This document shows positions 33,297-44,400 of a stretch of 64,000 nucleotides of DNA, one piece after another. The translations under genes and the position numbers were made by a program. The notes under the pieces were generated by a model. The model saw only the letters and a list, made by a program, of their open reading frames with translations. It searched no databases and had not been told where the DNA came from. How positions within the stretch are numbered: the stretch's first letter is position 1; each line of letters opens with the position of its first letter. The stretch lies in contig OZ038529.1 of assembly GCA_964036665.1 (NCBI GenBank), forward strand, positions 18,670,060 to 18,734,059, in the 5' to 3' direction. This DNA is from Gordius sp. MW1 (lineage: Eukaryota; Nematomorpha; Gordioida; Gordea; Gordiidae).

Positions 33297-33906
33297 TGTG
33301 CTTTGCTCGCACGCACATTGGGCTGTTTTATGCTGTTAACACAAACAATAAGTCCGGTGCACTAAGCAGGACAGTGGCATATAAAAATGCTCGAGAGGCG
33401 AGTCGAAGCAAAATCTGTTCAAGAATTAAGCAGACGGCCCGAGCAAAACCCGAGCAGATAGCAGATTTAATAGAAGCAATTGCTGCGAGTTAGTAACTTT
33501 AAATATTTGCTCATATTATATATTATAAATAAATTAAGAACTTTGCCCCCCTCTCTTTTTTTGTCCCGTTGGTTTGCCCCCCCTCTTTTTCACCCGGGGA
33601 GGGGATGATTTGCCCCCCCTCTCTTTTTTACCCCTTTTCTCAGCCGGGGGGAGGGGGTGTTTTGCCCCCCCTCCCATTTTTACCCTCTTTATCACCCCGG
33701 GGGGGGGGTATAATATAAGCAAATATTTAAAGTTACTAAATCGTAGCAAATAGCAATTATCTGCTGGCAATCTGCTTTGCTGCTTCGACTCGCCTCTCGA
33801 CATTTAAATATGCCACTGTTTTGCCTAGTGCACCGAACAGTGAGCACTCATTGTGCTAATCAGCATATTAAACAGCTCAGTGTGCGTGCTCGCGTTACAC
33901 TAATAA
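33297..33906. mobile_element. Foldback element with C/G-rich minisatellite core
   Basis: The left arm (about 33297-33510) and right arm (about 33710-33906) are inverted copies: GCTCGCACGCACATTGGGCT against its complement near 33885, AGGCGAGTCGAAGCA against its complement near 33782, and AACTTTAAATATTTGCT on each side of the core. The core 33544-33715 has four imperfect units of TTTGCCCCCCCTCTCTTTTT with CCCGGGG spacers. No real coding frame. Confidence 0.85.
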
Positions 33907-33919
33907 TAGAGGTGTAGAA

Positions 33920-34440
33920 AGCGAAATTTAGGGCAGGAATCAGCGCAGGCTGACTAAATTCGAATGGTGTACTATGTGACAAACATATGACACTCAAATT
34001 GAACGAACGAGTATATATCACCCTTATTTGGCCAAGGTATTGTATGAGCGGAGTCATGGGCAATTAAGTCAAAGGAAGAGCAAAGCTTGGCTACTAGATA
34101 TGCGAATGTTAAGATGGATCTTGGGAATAAACAAGCAGGAATAAGGTACTAAGAGATAAGGGATAAATTAAATGTAGTTCCGATTCAGAGAAGGTTGGTT
34201 ATAAGATAATTGATATAGTATGCCCATTTGGAGAGACGGCACGAAAATCACCTGGCAGAGCGTATTAAGAAGGTGTAAGTCGAAGGTGAGCGAAAGAGAG
34301 GGAGGCCTAAGTTAATCCTCCAAACAAGAAATAGATATGGACTTAATAAGGTACAGCTATAGCGAAGCTGGTGTAAGTGCAGGAATACGTGGAAAAACTA
34401 CGTGAAAGAGCTGACCACGAAGTGTGACAAACAGCTATAG
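33920..34440 (+). pseudogene. Decayed LINE 3' end of a second type
   Basis: Pieces in shifting frames: AESWAIKSKEEQ, then VVPIQRRLV, YAHLERRHENHLAERIKKV and VEGERKRGRPKL, ending near ELTTKCD. This is the C-terminal pattern 'L-Y-G-S/A-E-x-W ... G-H-x-x-R ... G-x-R-x-R-G-R-P-K' of RTE/CR1-like LINE reverse transcriptases. It differs from the RPDG...PW type at 32100, so two LINE lineages left copies side by side. Confidence 0.78.
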
Positions 34441-34472
34441 AAAATAGAAAAATATAGGATAGGATAGAAACC

Positions 34473-34912
34473 TTAAATGATCCTTATTTTGATAATCAAT
34501 GCTTAGGTAGGTTTGGATATGCATATGATTTGTCCATATATGCTCAAATAACAACTAAAAAGATTAACTATAATATATAGAACAATTGAAATATATATGA
34601 AATTAATTACTAAATTATAATCGCTTAGTTAGCTATTTACTAGCAAAACGAGGGTCTAATGTATTCACGATTCAAAATGTTAAAATACAGAAATATTATA
34701 ATGGTGGGGATGTAAACTTTTTGTCGAAAATTTGGGTGAGAAATTGAAATGTATATATAATCTTTCCAGGTGTTTATAAGTGTTTTTATGACTTTTATGC
34801 ACCTAGACTATAATAATTAAACCCATTTTATATATTTATCAATCAATTATTCTTTTCAAATTATGAACAGGGGAGAATTTCCCACTCCCCCCCCCCCTTG
34901 GTTACGCGTCTG
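34473..34912. repeat. ~440-bp direct repeat, copy 1
   Basis: From AAATGATCCTTATTTTGATA to the end CTTGGTTACGCGTCTG it parallels 36783-37226, with only a few differences in the first 230 bp and more towards the C-run at the end. The right terminus is a variant of the TGGCTACGCGCCTG MITE end. Confidence 0.88.
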
Positions 34913-35195
34913 TGTGTTGGCATGCCGAATTGTCTAGACCAGCTTTGCAACTGTCTTGTCACATGTGACGAATTTTCAATGCTTACCTATTGTAAGAGCA
35001 TCAATTAGAACTAATCAATAATTCCTTCGATCGATCCAGCAATATCCATATGAACCCTGCTTATCTCAAGAATTGAGATGAATCTCTAGTGATGCGGGAG
35101 ATCCTAAAAATCTCGGGAAAAACTGAGTCGAGATCCAAACGAGTCGGATTTTAAGACGAAAGGAGAGGAGATTTATATTCGAGATCTCGATTAAT

Positions 35196-36150
35196 AAAGT
35201 AGGTAGAGGGAAAAACACGATATTTCTGGCTATTATAGCCCATCATCCGGGGAAAAAATTAAAATTAAAAAAGGGAGAATATAAAGTTTCAAAAAATAAA
35301 AATGAAGTATAAACACGTTGATATAGATATTAAAAACATTAGAAATTACAAAACTGGTTATAGCGAGAATTTAAATGCGCGACCTACTCCACCTTAGCCG
35401 AACTACCCTTAAAGAATCAACATTCCAGATTTTGATAACCCGACTGTCCTTTACAAAGCGCGATACAGCAAAGAAAGGAGCTTCTTAGAATGCGTTCTGA
35501 TCGACCGCCTGAAGCCCAAAAATATCAATAATCGAATAATTTTCTACTAAGGCTATTAATCGCCCTTGCGATCGCTAAAGCAATTTTTATTCCCTGATGG
35601 ATTTAATGCCCATTCCTAAAGAAGACGAAGAAACGGATAATGCCTTGTAATCATTTTATTTGTGAATATTTTCGTTCTTGTATCTTTATTAATAATTCCA
35701 TTCTATAATAAAGCATGTTGAGATAAAAAAAATTCATAACCACAAGCATACACATCCACACATATAGATATAAATTACTATGTCTACCCACTTTTATTAC
35801 GTTATACTATTATTTGTTAAACACGGTTATTTTATTTATATAAAAAATCTGTGTTCCCCTTTTTCTATTTTTTCGCATATTATTTTTTAGCTATTTCTTT
35901 TCGCACCTTTTTCCTAGCACCATGTGTACTTATTCTATTGTTATAAAAACAATCATCCTTACAATTGCTCTTGTTAATTTCTCGCTATAACCAGTTTTGT
36001 AATTTCTATTGTTTTTTTTATCTATATCAACGTGTTTATACTCACCTTACTTTATTTTTTGAGACTTCATCTTTTCCTTTTTAATTTTTTCCTGATGATG
36101 AACATTAATAGCCAGAAATATCGCCTTCCATTTCCCTCTACCTACGTTAT
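35196..36150. mobile_element. Foldback element with ~180-bp arms
   Basis: 35196-35375 (GTAGGTAGAGGGA, GATATTTCTGGCTATTA, CACGTTGATATAGATA, AAACTGGTTATAGCGAGAA) is the reverse complement of 35975-36150. The arms are highly similar. Between them, 35400-35540 has one better frame reading IPDFDNPTVLYKARYSKERS and FLECVLIDRLKPKN. That resembles the GIY-YIG-type tail of Penelope-like retroelements ('E-x-x-x-I ... N'), though I am not sure of this. Confidence 0.7.
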
Positions 36151-36616
36151 CAATCCAAACGATCCAAATCCACCGATTTTATACAACGACATTTACATTA
36201 ATGGATTGAATATTTAATATTATATCGAGATCTGGACTTTAAATTTTCTATATTGGCCATTTTAATCATATATAGTAAATTTTTTTTCTATTTCTTTTCT
36301 ATGTTTTATGATTGACATTTAGGATGTTTAATGTAAGTTAATATAATTGGGATTCCTTTCATGTTGGATGTTATAAGCAACCACGTCTACTTAAAATTAA
36401 ATCTATATCCGCCTAAAATTCCAAATTTATAAATTTTGGTTTGTCCAATAAAATATAAGGGCCCTTAGGGCTTATAAAGAATTATTTTTTATCCTGAACA
36501 TTAATTCAATATGCACATACAAGCATGAGTTCTGATAAAGTAGTTAATATTGCTAAACACCTTAAGATTTCGCAACAATTACATCATCCTTTCTGATATG
36601 TTGATACTTAAATCGA

Positions 36617-36738
36617 CAGTTAAACAAAGTATTTGTATTGGCTAAAATGGCTAATGATTTTTTAAGCACCCCAGCGCTTTCTGTGCCTGTCGACTATATC
36701 ATTGGACAAATTCATGGTTCATCTTATTATTATTAATC
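36617..36738 (+). pseudogene. hAT transposase fragment
   Basis: Frame QLNKVFVLAKMANDFLSTPA then LSVPVDYIIG, ending in TAA. This matches the hAT C-terminal block 'L-A-x-x-x-L-x-I-P-A-x-S-V-P-V-E', with the expected Glu replaced by Asp and the following RxFS lost. Confidence 0.65.
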
Positions 36739-36782
36739 AGATGTATTAAAAATTCTGTATATATGGAATAGAATAGATAACT

Positions 36783-37226
36783 ATAAATGATCCTTATTTT
36801 GATAATCAAGGCTTATGTAGGTTTGGATATGCATATGATTTGTCCATATATGCTCAAATAACAACTAAAAAGATTAACTATAATATATAGAACAATTGAA
36901 ATATATATGAAATTAATTACTAAATTATAATCGCTTAGTTAGCTATTTACTAGCAAAACGAGGGTCTAATGTATTCACGATTAAAAATGTTAAAATACAG
37001 AAATATTATAATGGTGGGGGTATAAAATTTTTGTCGAAATGGGTGAGAAAATGAAATGTATATATTATCTTTATAGGTGTTTATATGTCTTATAATCATT
37101 TATAAAACTAAACTATTATAATTTAACACATTTAATTTATTTGTTAATCAAAAAATTTTTTGAAATTTTGACCAAAAGGGGGGGGGGGAAGTCCCGCTGT
37201 TTCCTCCCCCCTGGCTACGCGCCTGT
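36783..37226. repeat. ~440-bp direct repeat, copy 2
   Basis: Second copy of the unit at 34473-34912, same orientation, ending CCTGGCTACGCGCCTG. The two copies flank the foldback at 35196-36150 and the hAT fragment at 36617. Confidence 0.88.
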
Positions 37227-37848
37227 CAAAAAAATTTTGGTAGATATTATCACTTTATATCACAGTGAAATATGATCTTATAAGGCTAAAAATTTAATTT
37301 TTTATCGATATATATATTATTTTCGACGACTTAATCTTATTAGCATTAAACCGTATAAAAGTAATAAATGTAGATAATAATTTAAACAAAAACAAGAGTT
37401 TTAATTAAATGTTTTTTAAGATTGTAATTTGTCCTAGTATAATAGAGCGATCATAAATGCATGAATGTATAAATATTTATAGAACATAAAGTTAGTTTGG
37501 TTCCAAAATTGTTTAATTGAATGTTTGTAATTACCAATAGGCGCTAGGCTATGATTACATAAATAATGGAGGGTAGAATTTATGAGATATATACATAGAT
37601 TATGTTGACAATTACGTTGCATTTCAATAAAATAAAACTTTGTAAAGATTTTAAAAAAGTATATATAACTTTGTACATCGATAGGAAGCTGTTTAACTTA
37701 AAGCAAGTATTCATTAAATCTATAAATACCCATCATCGCTAGTATGATGCGTTTGAAGAAAGTGGTTGGGTTTAATTAAGCACGGATATTGGCTGAAAAT
37801 TTAAATATAAAGTCATTCATTTAAGGCGTCGCATATGGAGCAATCACT
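37227..37848. other. 3' flank of the adhesion gene
   Basis: AT-rich. It probably includes the 3' untranslated region of the minus-strand adhesion gene. No other feature recognised. Confidence 0.5.
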
Positions 37849-40800
37849 TCAACTTTTTATAGCCCATACAAAAGCATAGGATCCAAGGAGTGGTATAAAG
37901 ATTAAGAAGTTTAAGACAACGCGTGAAGCCGAGCTAGTCAAGTCATTATTTGTGGAAAATGTATTGCTATATTCGGGTCCAGCTCCAATTATATTTTTGG
38001 CAACTATTTCATAATCATATTTGACATTTGGCTCCAAATTTTGAATCGTGACAATGGGTGCTGCTGAAACGATAGAAGTAAAATAGTAGATGTCGCTAAG
38101 CTAAAATAAATATGGCATGATTCATGGGCGTAGCCAGGGGTAAGCGGCTGTCCTCCCCCCTAACTTACGAGAGAAAAAAAATTTCAATGCAAAAACTTTT
38201 TGAAATTAAAAAAATTTATGTTTTGCCCCCTTCTAATTGAACTTTTAAACCTTTTGCCCCCCCCCCAATCCAAAACCTGGCTACGCCCATGGTATGATTA
38301 AATTTTGGCTTACATGCAGGTACGTTGATAATGTCAGCTTGATCCCAAGAGCTATTTGCGCTTGGCTTGTATCTTATAGCGTATTGGTCAATGCTAGCAC
38401 CACCATCTGATACTGGAGCTAATATCTCTAAATCGACCGACTTGGCTTTAGCTTTTATGACCTGAACGCCCTTTACTTGGTCTGGCACTTCTAATAGGTT
38501 AATCAAATGTGGTTTTAATTTACATTTTTATAACAAATGATCATGCCGTTTTATTTAGAATTTAAAAATGTAAAAAGTTGCTAAGCTACACTAAACCTTT
38601 ATTGGCCTTTTTTATAACTAATTTTAAAAGGTTCCAAATTTCATTACGTTAAAGATGAGTGATTTTAGACGGATAATTGGCTTCACGAACTGTAACTCTG
38701 TCCACAGATCTCTAAAGAGACCGTTTTAAATTTAGTGTGCACTTATATCATTTATATGGCTTCTATAAAGGATATGTTTTTTTACCAATTATATAAGCAA
38801 TCTATACTTACTCGCTAGTTCAACATTAATTGTAGCCTCAGCCGAAACACCGATACCGTTTGTGGCTCGACAATTGTATCGCCCCATATCGCCTTGATTT
38901 TGAATTTCGGCCTTAATAATAATGCATTTAGTATTTATTATTTCATTTTTCATAATAATCCCATTAGGTGATAATCAGGGAAAATGTTTAACATATATCA
39001 ATGTAATTTAATGATATGGGTATATTACCTTAAATAGTTAATTTTATTAATGCTTAGATAGCCAGCCCTTAAACAGATTGGGAACATGTCAACCCGATTT
39101 GGCTTGGACGCAAACAAATATACTTTTAAGATGGACATTTTGGATTTAATGATATTTAATATTTCCGCTCTTTGTAAACAAATATCATTTTCGAACTCGT
39201 GGCCATAAAAACCTTGGAAAAAGTAAATGTTAGTTGCAAATTTAATGGTTTTGAACATAGGAATTTAATAATAATCAAAATAAGATCAAAATCTCTAAAC
39301 TTAAAAGGGTTGCGGCCACGATAAACATAATTAGTTTAATTGAAGGGGAAACCGCATTAATTTTCGGTATGGAGAATGCTTAAAAAACTCATTCGTTTAA
39401 TATTTTCATTTATTTAAAATAAAATGGTAATATCTGCTTTGCTTTTAGGATTCATCGCTCGTAATAACTGCAACAACAAAAAAGTTTCCTAAAATAAAGT
39501 AAATAACATCCCATAGCTTATAAAAGGTCGAATAAAGAATAATTCGTCCAAACATTTTATTTATAAGTTAAGGTAATTAAATGTATCTATGTTACCATCA
39601 GTATACTCTTGCCACTTCCATCTTCAATAACATCAACCCCTTCGGTTGTGTTCTTCAAGAGTATACTATTTTTGTACCAGTAGATTGTGGGTATGGGTAG
39701 CCCATCAGCCTGACAAGTTAAATTAACTTTCCCACCTATATAGGAAGTAGCTGAGTTTCCATTCGGCAAAGTGATTTTAGGTGGATCTGTTTTGTGTAAA
39801 AAAAAGGTGTTTAATCGATTTTATATAGCTAAGTAGAAAAATTGTTGCTATTACTGGTTCGGTTAACTTACAAAACACATTGACTTTAATATTGATGAAG
39901 TTGGTATCGAAAGTAGGGGCCACTATTTTGGCTCTGCACCGGTAGAGTCCGTTATCTTCCTTCTCAAATTTAAGAACCTTGAGTCCTTCTTTTATTTTTT
40001 GATAATTCATGCCTAAAACCATGGACGAACAAGTTAACAATAAAGTTTTTGTGAAAATTTTTTTTGATTTATATTAAAAATATGGTTATTAAATTGGGAC
40101 AAACCGGGGATTATGGGTATATTGTTTTTCGTCCAATCAATAGAGCCTATACCAGTCACAGTGTGACATCTGATGATGCCGCTTTGACCAAGTGTAAAAT
40201 TTTGCACTTTGGGCACATTCTCGAATGCAATGGGCTCTAAAAATTAATTAACATTGTAATTTAAAAAATCCTCAATTTTATTAATATCTCTGTGTGATTA
40301 TTAAATCAGATAAAAGAATGCTAAAAGAGTTACATGCATTTTAAAATAATTGGTTTATTTATGATTTTAACATATACTAATCTTTATTTATATAATGCAT
40401 CATCATGGTATCTGTAAACACCCCACCCTATTCATTTGATTTCACTAAAGCCAATTAAAACCTAAAAATATAGGGAGCAGCGTGATTTTAGGGTAAAGTT
40501 TTTGATTAGGGTTCGCAAGCAGGAGGAAAAAATTTAGGGAAAAAGGTATAATAACTTCCAACTTATCTTGTAACATACTATAAATATCGATCGAAATTTT
40601 TGCCTCTTCCGTGTACCCGTTTACGTTGGCCGTGCAAGTGTAAGTGCCTTTATCCTGTTCATTTACTTGGTTGATGTATAAAGTTATGCAATCACTTTGC
40701 ATGCAAACTTCCTCCGAGGTTGGTTCACTGTATATCCTTTTTCAAATTAAACATTCTATTAGAACAACAAACCAGTGGCGCCGATTTTTTATGAAAAAAA

Positions 40801-41467
40801 ATATCTAAAGTTTATATTTTATAGTTGTGCAACGTAACTGACCACGTTAATTATTTATAATGAATTTCTTTATGTTTTTTACCAGATTTTATAATTTTGA
40901 TGTTGAAATAAAAATGTTAGAAATTTTTTTAAAAATTCCCCCCCCCCCGGGAAAAAATCCTAGCTACCCAGTAACATTCAAATTGTAAAGTTATAAAAAG
41001 TTTTGATGCTAAAATTTAATATTATTTAAATATAAAAGAGACCATACGAATAAAGCTTCAAAAATTATGTTTTTGAAGTTATAAAATTTTTCCTTTTTGG
41101 TGTTAAATTAATCAAAACCCATAAAATTGTTGCAATCTACTTTGTGTATATTATGTATACTTAGTTCAAGGCCATATTTATGTTTGGAACTATCTCATAA
41201 TTAATAATATTTAACGACTTTATGTGCAAGGTGACAGAGATTTGACCTACATCTAAGTGTAAAATATCGGAGCCAAAATATTGTCGCTAAATGCCAAAAT
41301 TTACTTCGTTCCATGCATAGATATTTCCGTGTTGTTGGGAAATTTCCAGGCAAATTTTTTCCCCACACTATCTGAAGGTACGCCACATTGTACATATAAA
41401 TTTTCCCCAATTTTTTTGGTCAGGTTTTCATTTGGGCTGAGTTGCAGTGAAGAATAGCTTGGGGAAA
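37849..41467 (-). CDS. Ig/FN3 cell-adhesion protein, NCAM/fasciclin-2-like (first exon not found)
   Basis: Eight in-phase exons on the minus strand: 41467-41305, 40736-40579, 40236-40105, 40012-39872, 39786-39596, 38911-38812, 38490-38314, 38063-37849, coding about 425 residues. Ig domain 1 has YVQCGVP ... DKGTYTCTANVNG, Ig2 has GIIRCHT ... DNGLYRCRAK, and Ig3 has VNLTCQADGLPIPTIYWYK ... MGRYNCRATNGIGVSAEATI. Each shows the Cys/Trp/'D-x-G-x-Y-x-C' pattern. One fibronectin-III domain follows (VPDQVKGVQV ... YAIRYKPS ... LEPNVKYDYEIVAKN). The C-terminus SSASRVVLNFLIFIPLLGS plus a few residues fits a GPI-anchor signal or a minimal membrane anchor. NCAM and fasciclin 2 have five Ig and two FN3 domains, so this form is short. 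The signal-peptide exon upstream of 41467 was not located. Confidence 0.88.
38123..38291. mobile_element. MITE in an intron of the adhesion gene
   Basis: CATGGGCGTAGCCAGG and CCTGGCTACGCCCATG ends. The flanks GCATGATT (38115-38122) and GTATGATT (38292-38299) match at 7 of 8. It lies between the last two exons and its right end is only 22 bp from the donor of the FN3 exon. The poly-C run and TTTTGCCCCC words are family features. Confidence 0.92.
40777..40970. mobile_element. Degraded MITE in the first located intron of the adhesion gene
   Basis: The interior AAAGTTTATATTTTATAGTT, then GTGCAACGTAACTGACCA and a poly-C run, matches the PLK4-intron MITE at 19952-20138. The ends have decayed (CAGTGGCGCCG; CCTAGCTACCCAG) and no target duplication survives, so this copy is older. 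Confidence 0.8.
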
Positions 41468-44400
41468 CTTTTATTAAATACAAAAAGCTCCATTATTTAC
41501 CAATGTTTACAATTATAATAATAATTAATTATAACCTTTTTTTTTCTTTATAATAGAAACCATATGAAAAACTATTGTAAAAGTATATCGCAAAAATATT
41601 TCTAAGTGACAAAACGAAATTTAATAAGCAAAAAAAACTAATAATTATTATGTAAGGGGTAGAAATCAAAGTCAAATAGCATAATATTTAAATTCAAGTA
41701 TAATTTTGATAAAACTTTAGTAATTATGGCGCTTTAAATTATTAATCCTTGAATTATTTCATTTGCAACTACAGCAATCAATCTAAGCCATAAATATTTA
41801 AATCAGTTTGAATCGGTCGAATTTTTTATGTAATGTAGTTATTTTATGATACAAATGGTCATTAGGCAAACATAAAAATGTGTGAAAATTATATATGTAC
41901 TTTTATGTATCCCTTAACCGTTAAAACATTAATTAACAAGCGGGTTATAATTTAAATGAGGTTTGTTAGAGAAATAACATTTTTATCACCGATTTATTTT
42001 GATAGCGCAAACGTAACATAACTACAACATGTTATGCATATTTATTTAATGGCCATCCAAAACCATATAAATTGTAAATATAGTATTTCTACCACATTAC
42101 TCGCCATATTTAATATAGTAAATAAAATATTTTCCGAACATTAATTTTTTTAAATCTTTTACAAACGTATGAAAACTATTATATATAATAATCTTAAATA
42201 TTTTAGTTACTCTTAATCAAGTAGCTTTAATTTACGAGATCGATTTTTCCTTGAGGTAAATTATGAAATGTACTCATAAGCATTGAATTACGAGCCCCAA
42301 TCGTAACATTTGATAGCCAATTTCGATCGAAATTAAATTGATAAAAAATTGAGAAGATGGGGAAACTGACGGGTTACAGACAGTCATGTCAATGAACCGA
42401 TTTGATGTCAATTTGTCCTATGTGCTATGAATGTAATAGGCGATTTGTCACCTTTCAAAAGTGAGAATTTTTTCTTAAAGATACTAAACATAGGATTTGC
42501 GCTTTTAACTTAGATATAAATAATAAAAAAAATTAGGTTAGCATCGCTAGGAACTTGGCGATTAAGGAAATATTGGTATACTTTGAGTCAAATAAAAACA
42601 GATATCAGTAAAATAGATTTTTAGTGATTAAAATTTAATACTTATAAATTTAAAGTATAAATATAATAAATGATTGAAATTGCAACAAAATAAACGCGCT
42701 TCGGCAACTATAAACTAAAGCGTTTCCAACTACAATTATGAAATAAATTTTAATTTTAACTCCGATACGACCAAATCCTTATCTGTTTCGGGTTAACAAC
42801 AATTCGACACTAGACCCAAAAGTTTCAAATAGAATAATTAATTAGACGACATCCTGTAGGGTTCGCGAACCCACACAGAATATTAATTAAATCTAGGTAG
42901 AACATATACTATTAATTTATATTATGTCATTATACCCTAAATTCAAATGATGTTTGTAAGCAACAAAATAATCATAATTCATTTTTAATTATTTTCAATT
43001 TTAATTTTGAGTTAATACTGCCAAGTTAAATAACAATATACTAACAGAAATTTGTAACAAATGAACGATAGATATTACGCAAGACGGCATTAAGTTTCCC
43101 GGCTATAAAAGATAACTTTAAACGATTGGGGGAAAATGGATGCGTTTGCGTATCTACCTACACTCCTACAATTTAGAATGAAGATAAAATATGGGCCTTA
43201 TAACTATAATATCAAATCTTCCTGTGACCTTCTTTTGTTACACCCATTTCTTAAAAAATATTTTATCTTTACTTTAATAACAAGATCCTTCACTATCAAA
43301 TGAGAACGGCGGGGACGTTCTTGGATGACTGATTAAACAAAATGTTACTAGGCTAATCTAAGCCAAAGGTTAGCCGACATACACCTGTGAAATTTTGTAA
43401 AATAATATTTTGCAATTATGTTGTCTATACATACATTTGCGTTTTATGTGTTATTAAATAGATTGTCGCACCCGTGCATTATTTTAGTAAAAAAAACTGA
43501 GAAAAAAGATATTCAAAATTTCAATATATAGAATTATTTTCGATTTACCTTGGCTCAAAAACGTGATTTTATTTTGCTAATTTTAACAAATATTAGTTTA
43601 AACGATTTGTATGGGTATAATAGGTCATAATTATGTGAAAGTTCTTTTTCCTATATGGATTAATAAATATATATTTGAAACAAACTATGAATTACCTAAT
43701 CGGAAAGTTAAGTAAAAGATGTCCAGTACTGCATAATATGCAAATTAGTTTAAGTTACCGCTGGTGCGGAAAGAATTTATCTTGACAAATAGTTTTGCCA
43801 AGAAACTTTCCAGTTATCAATCTTACGCGGCATTAGACTTTACGGTGGCTATCTAAGAATGGCTACAAGCAAAATTGTTTTACTCATCTTTTTACACAAA
43901 CACAATCCAAGGTAAGGTGTAGGCGTTTTTGTAACTAATGCAATTTTTCCTGAATTATTCCAGCGTAACAAGTACAATAAAAATAGCTACAATTTTTCGT
44001 TGTTTAATAAATAGCAGCTCAGATTGTTAAAATCACTTAAACTTTCAAAAAATTGAAATCCTTTTATAGCCAGATTTTTTTAATCAAAGAATTGGGTTAT
44101 CATCAATTACCGCTTTACCCATTCATAGTATAAAGTGCCAAAATTGTTGCTTATTTTAACCTAATTTTTCTTTATCAAATAAAGGTTTAGACATTGCTAT
44201 GTTATGGTTTCTAAGCCTTTCAAAAAAAATGGAAGGCTGAGGCGAGGCTCAATTGTTGAAATAGTTCATTTTCTTTATACTACATATGCTATAATTATGC
44301 ATCTCTTCCTCGGCACGCGTCAATCAACCTTTATTCATAATTTAATTAGAACGTACTCAAAAATATGGCAGGTTAATAAAAATAAGGATATGTTTTGATG

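Noticed and set aside
33534-33803. Minus-strand frame rich in Gly, Lys and Pro
   Set aside because: It is a reading of the C/G minisatellite in the foldback core; no domain and no codon bias.
43859-43911. Plus-strand signal-peptide-like first exon
   Set aside because: Only 18 codons with a donor-like GTAAGG, no second exon found. Noted under the 41.5-47.6 kb entry rather than called as a gene.
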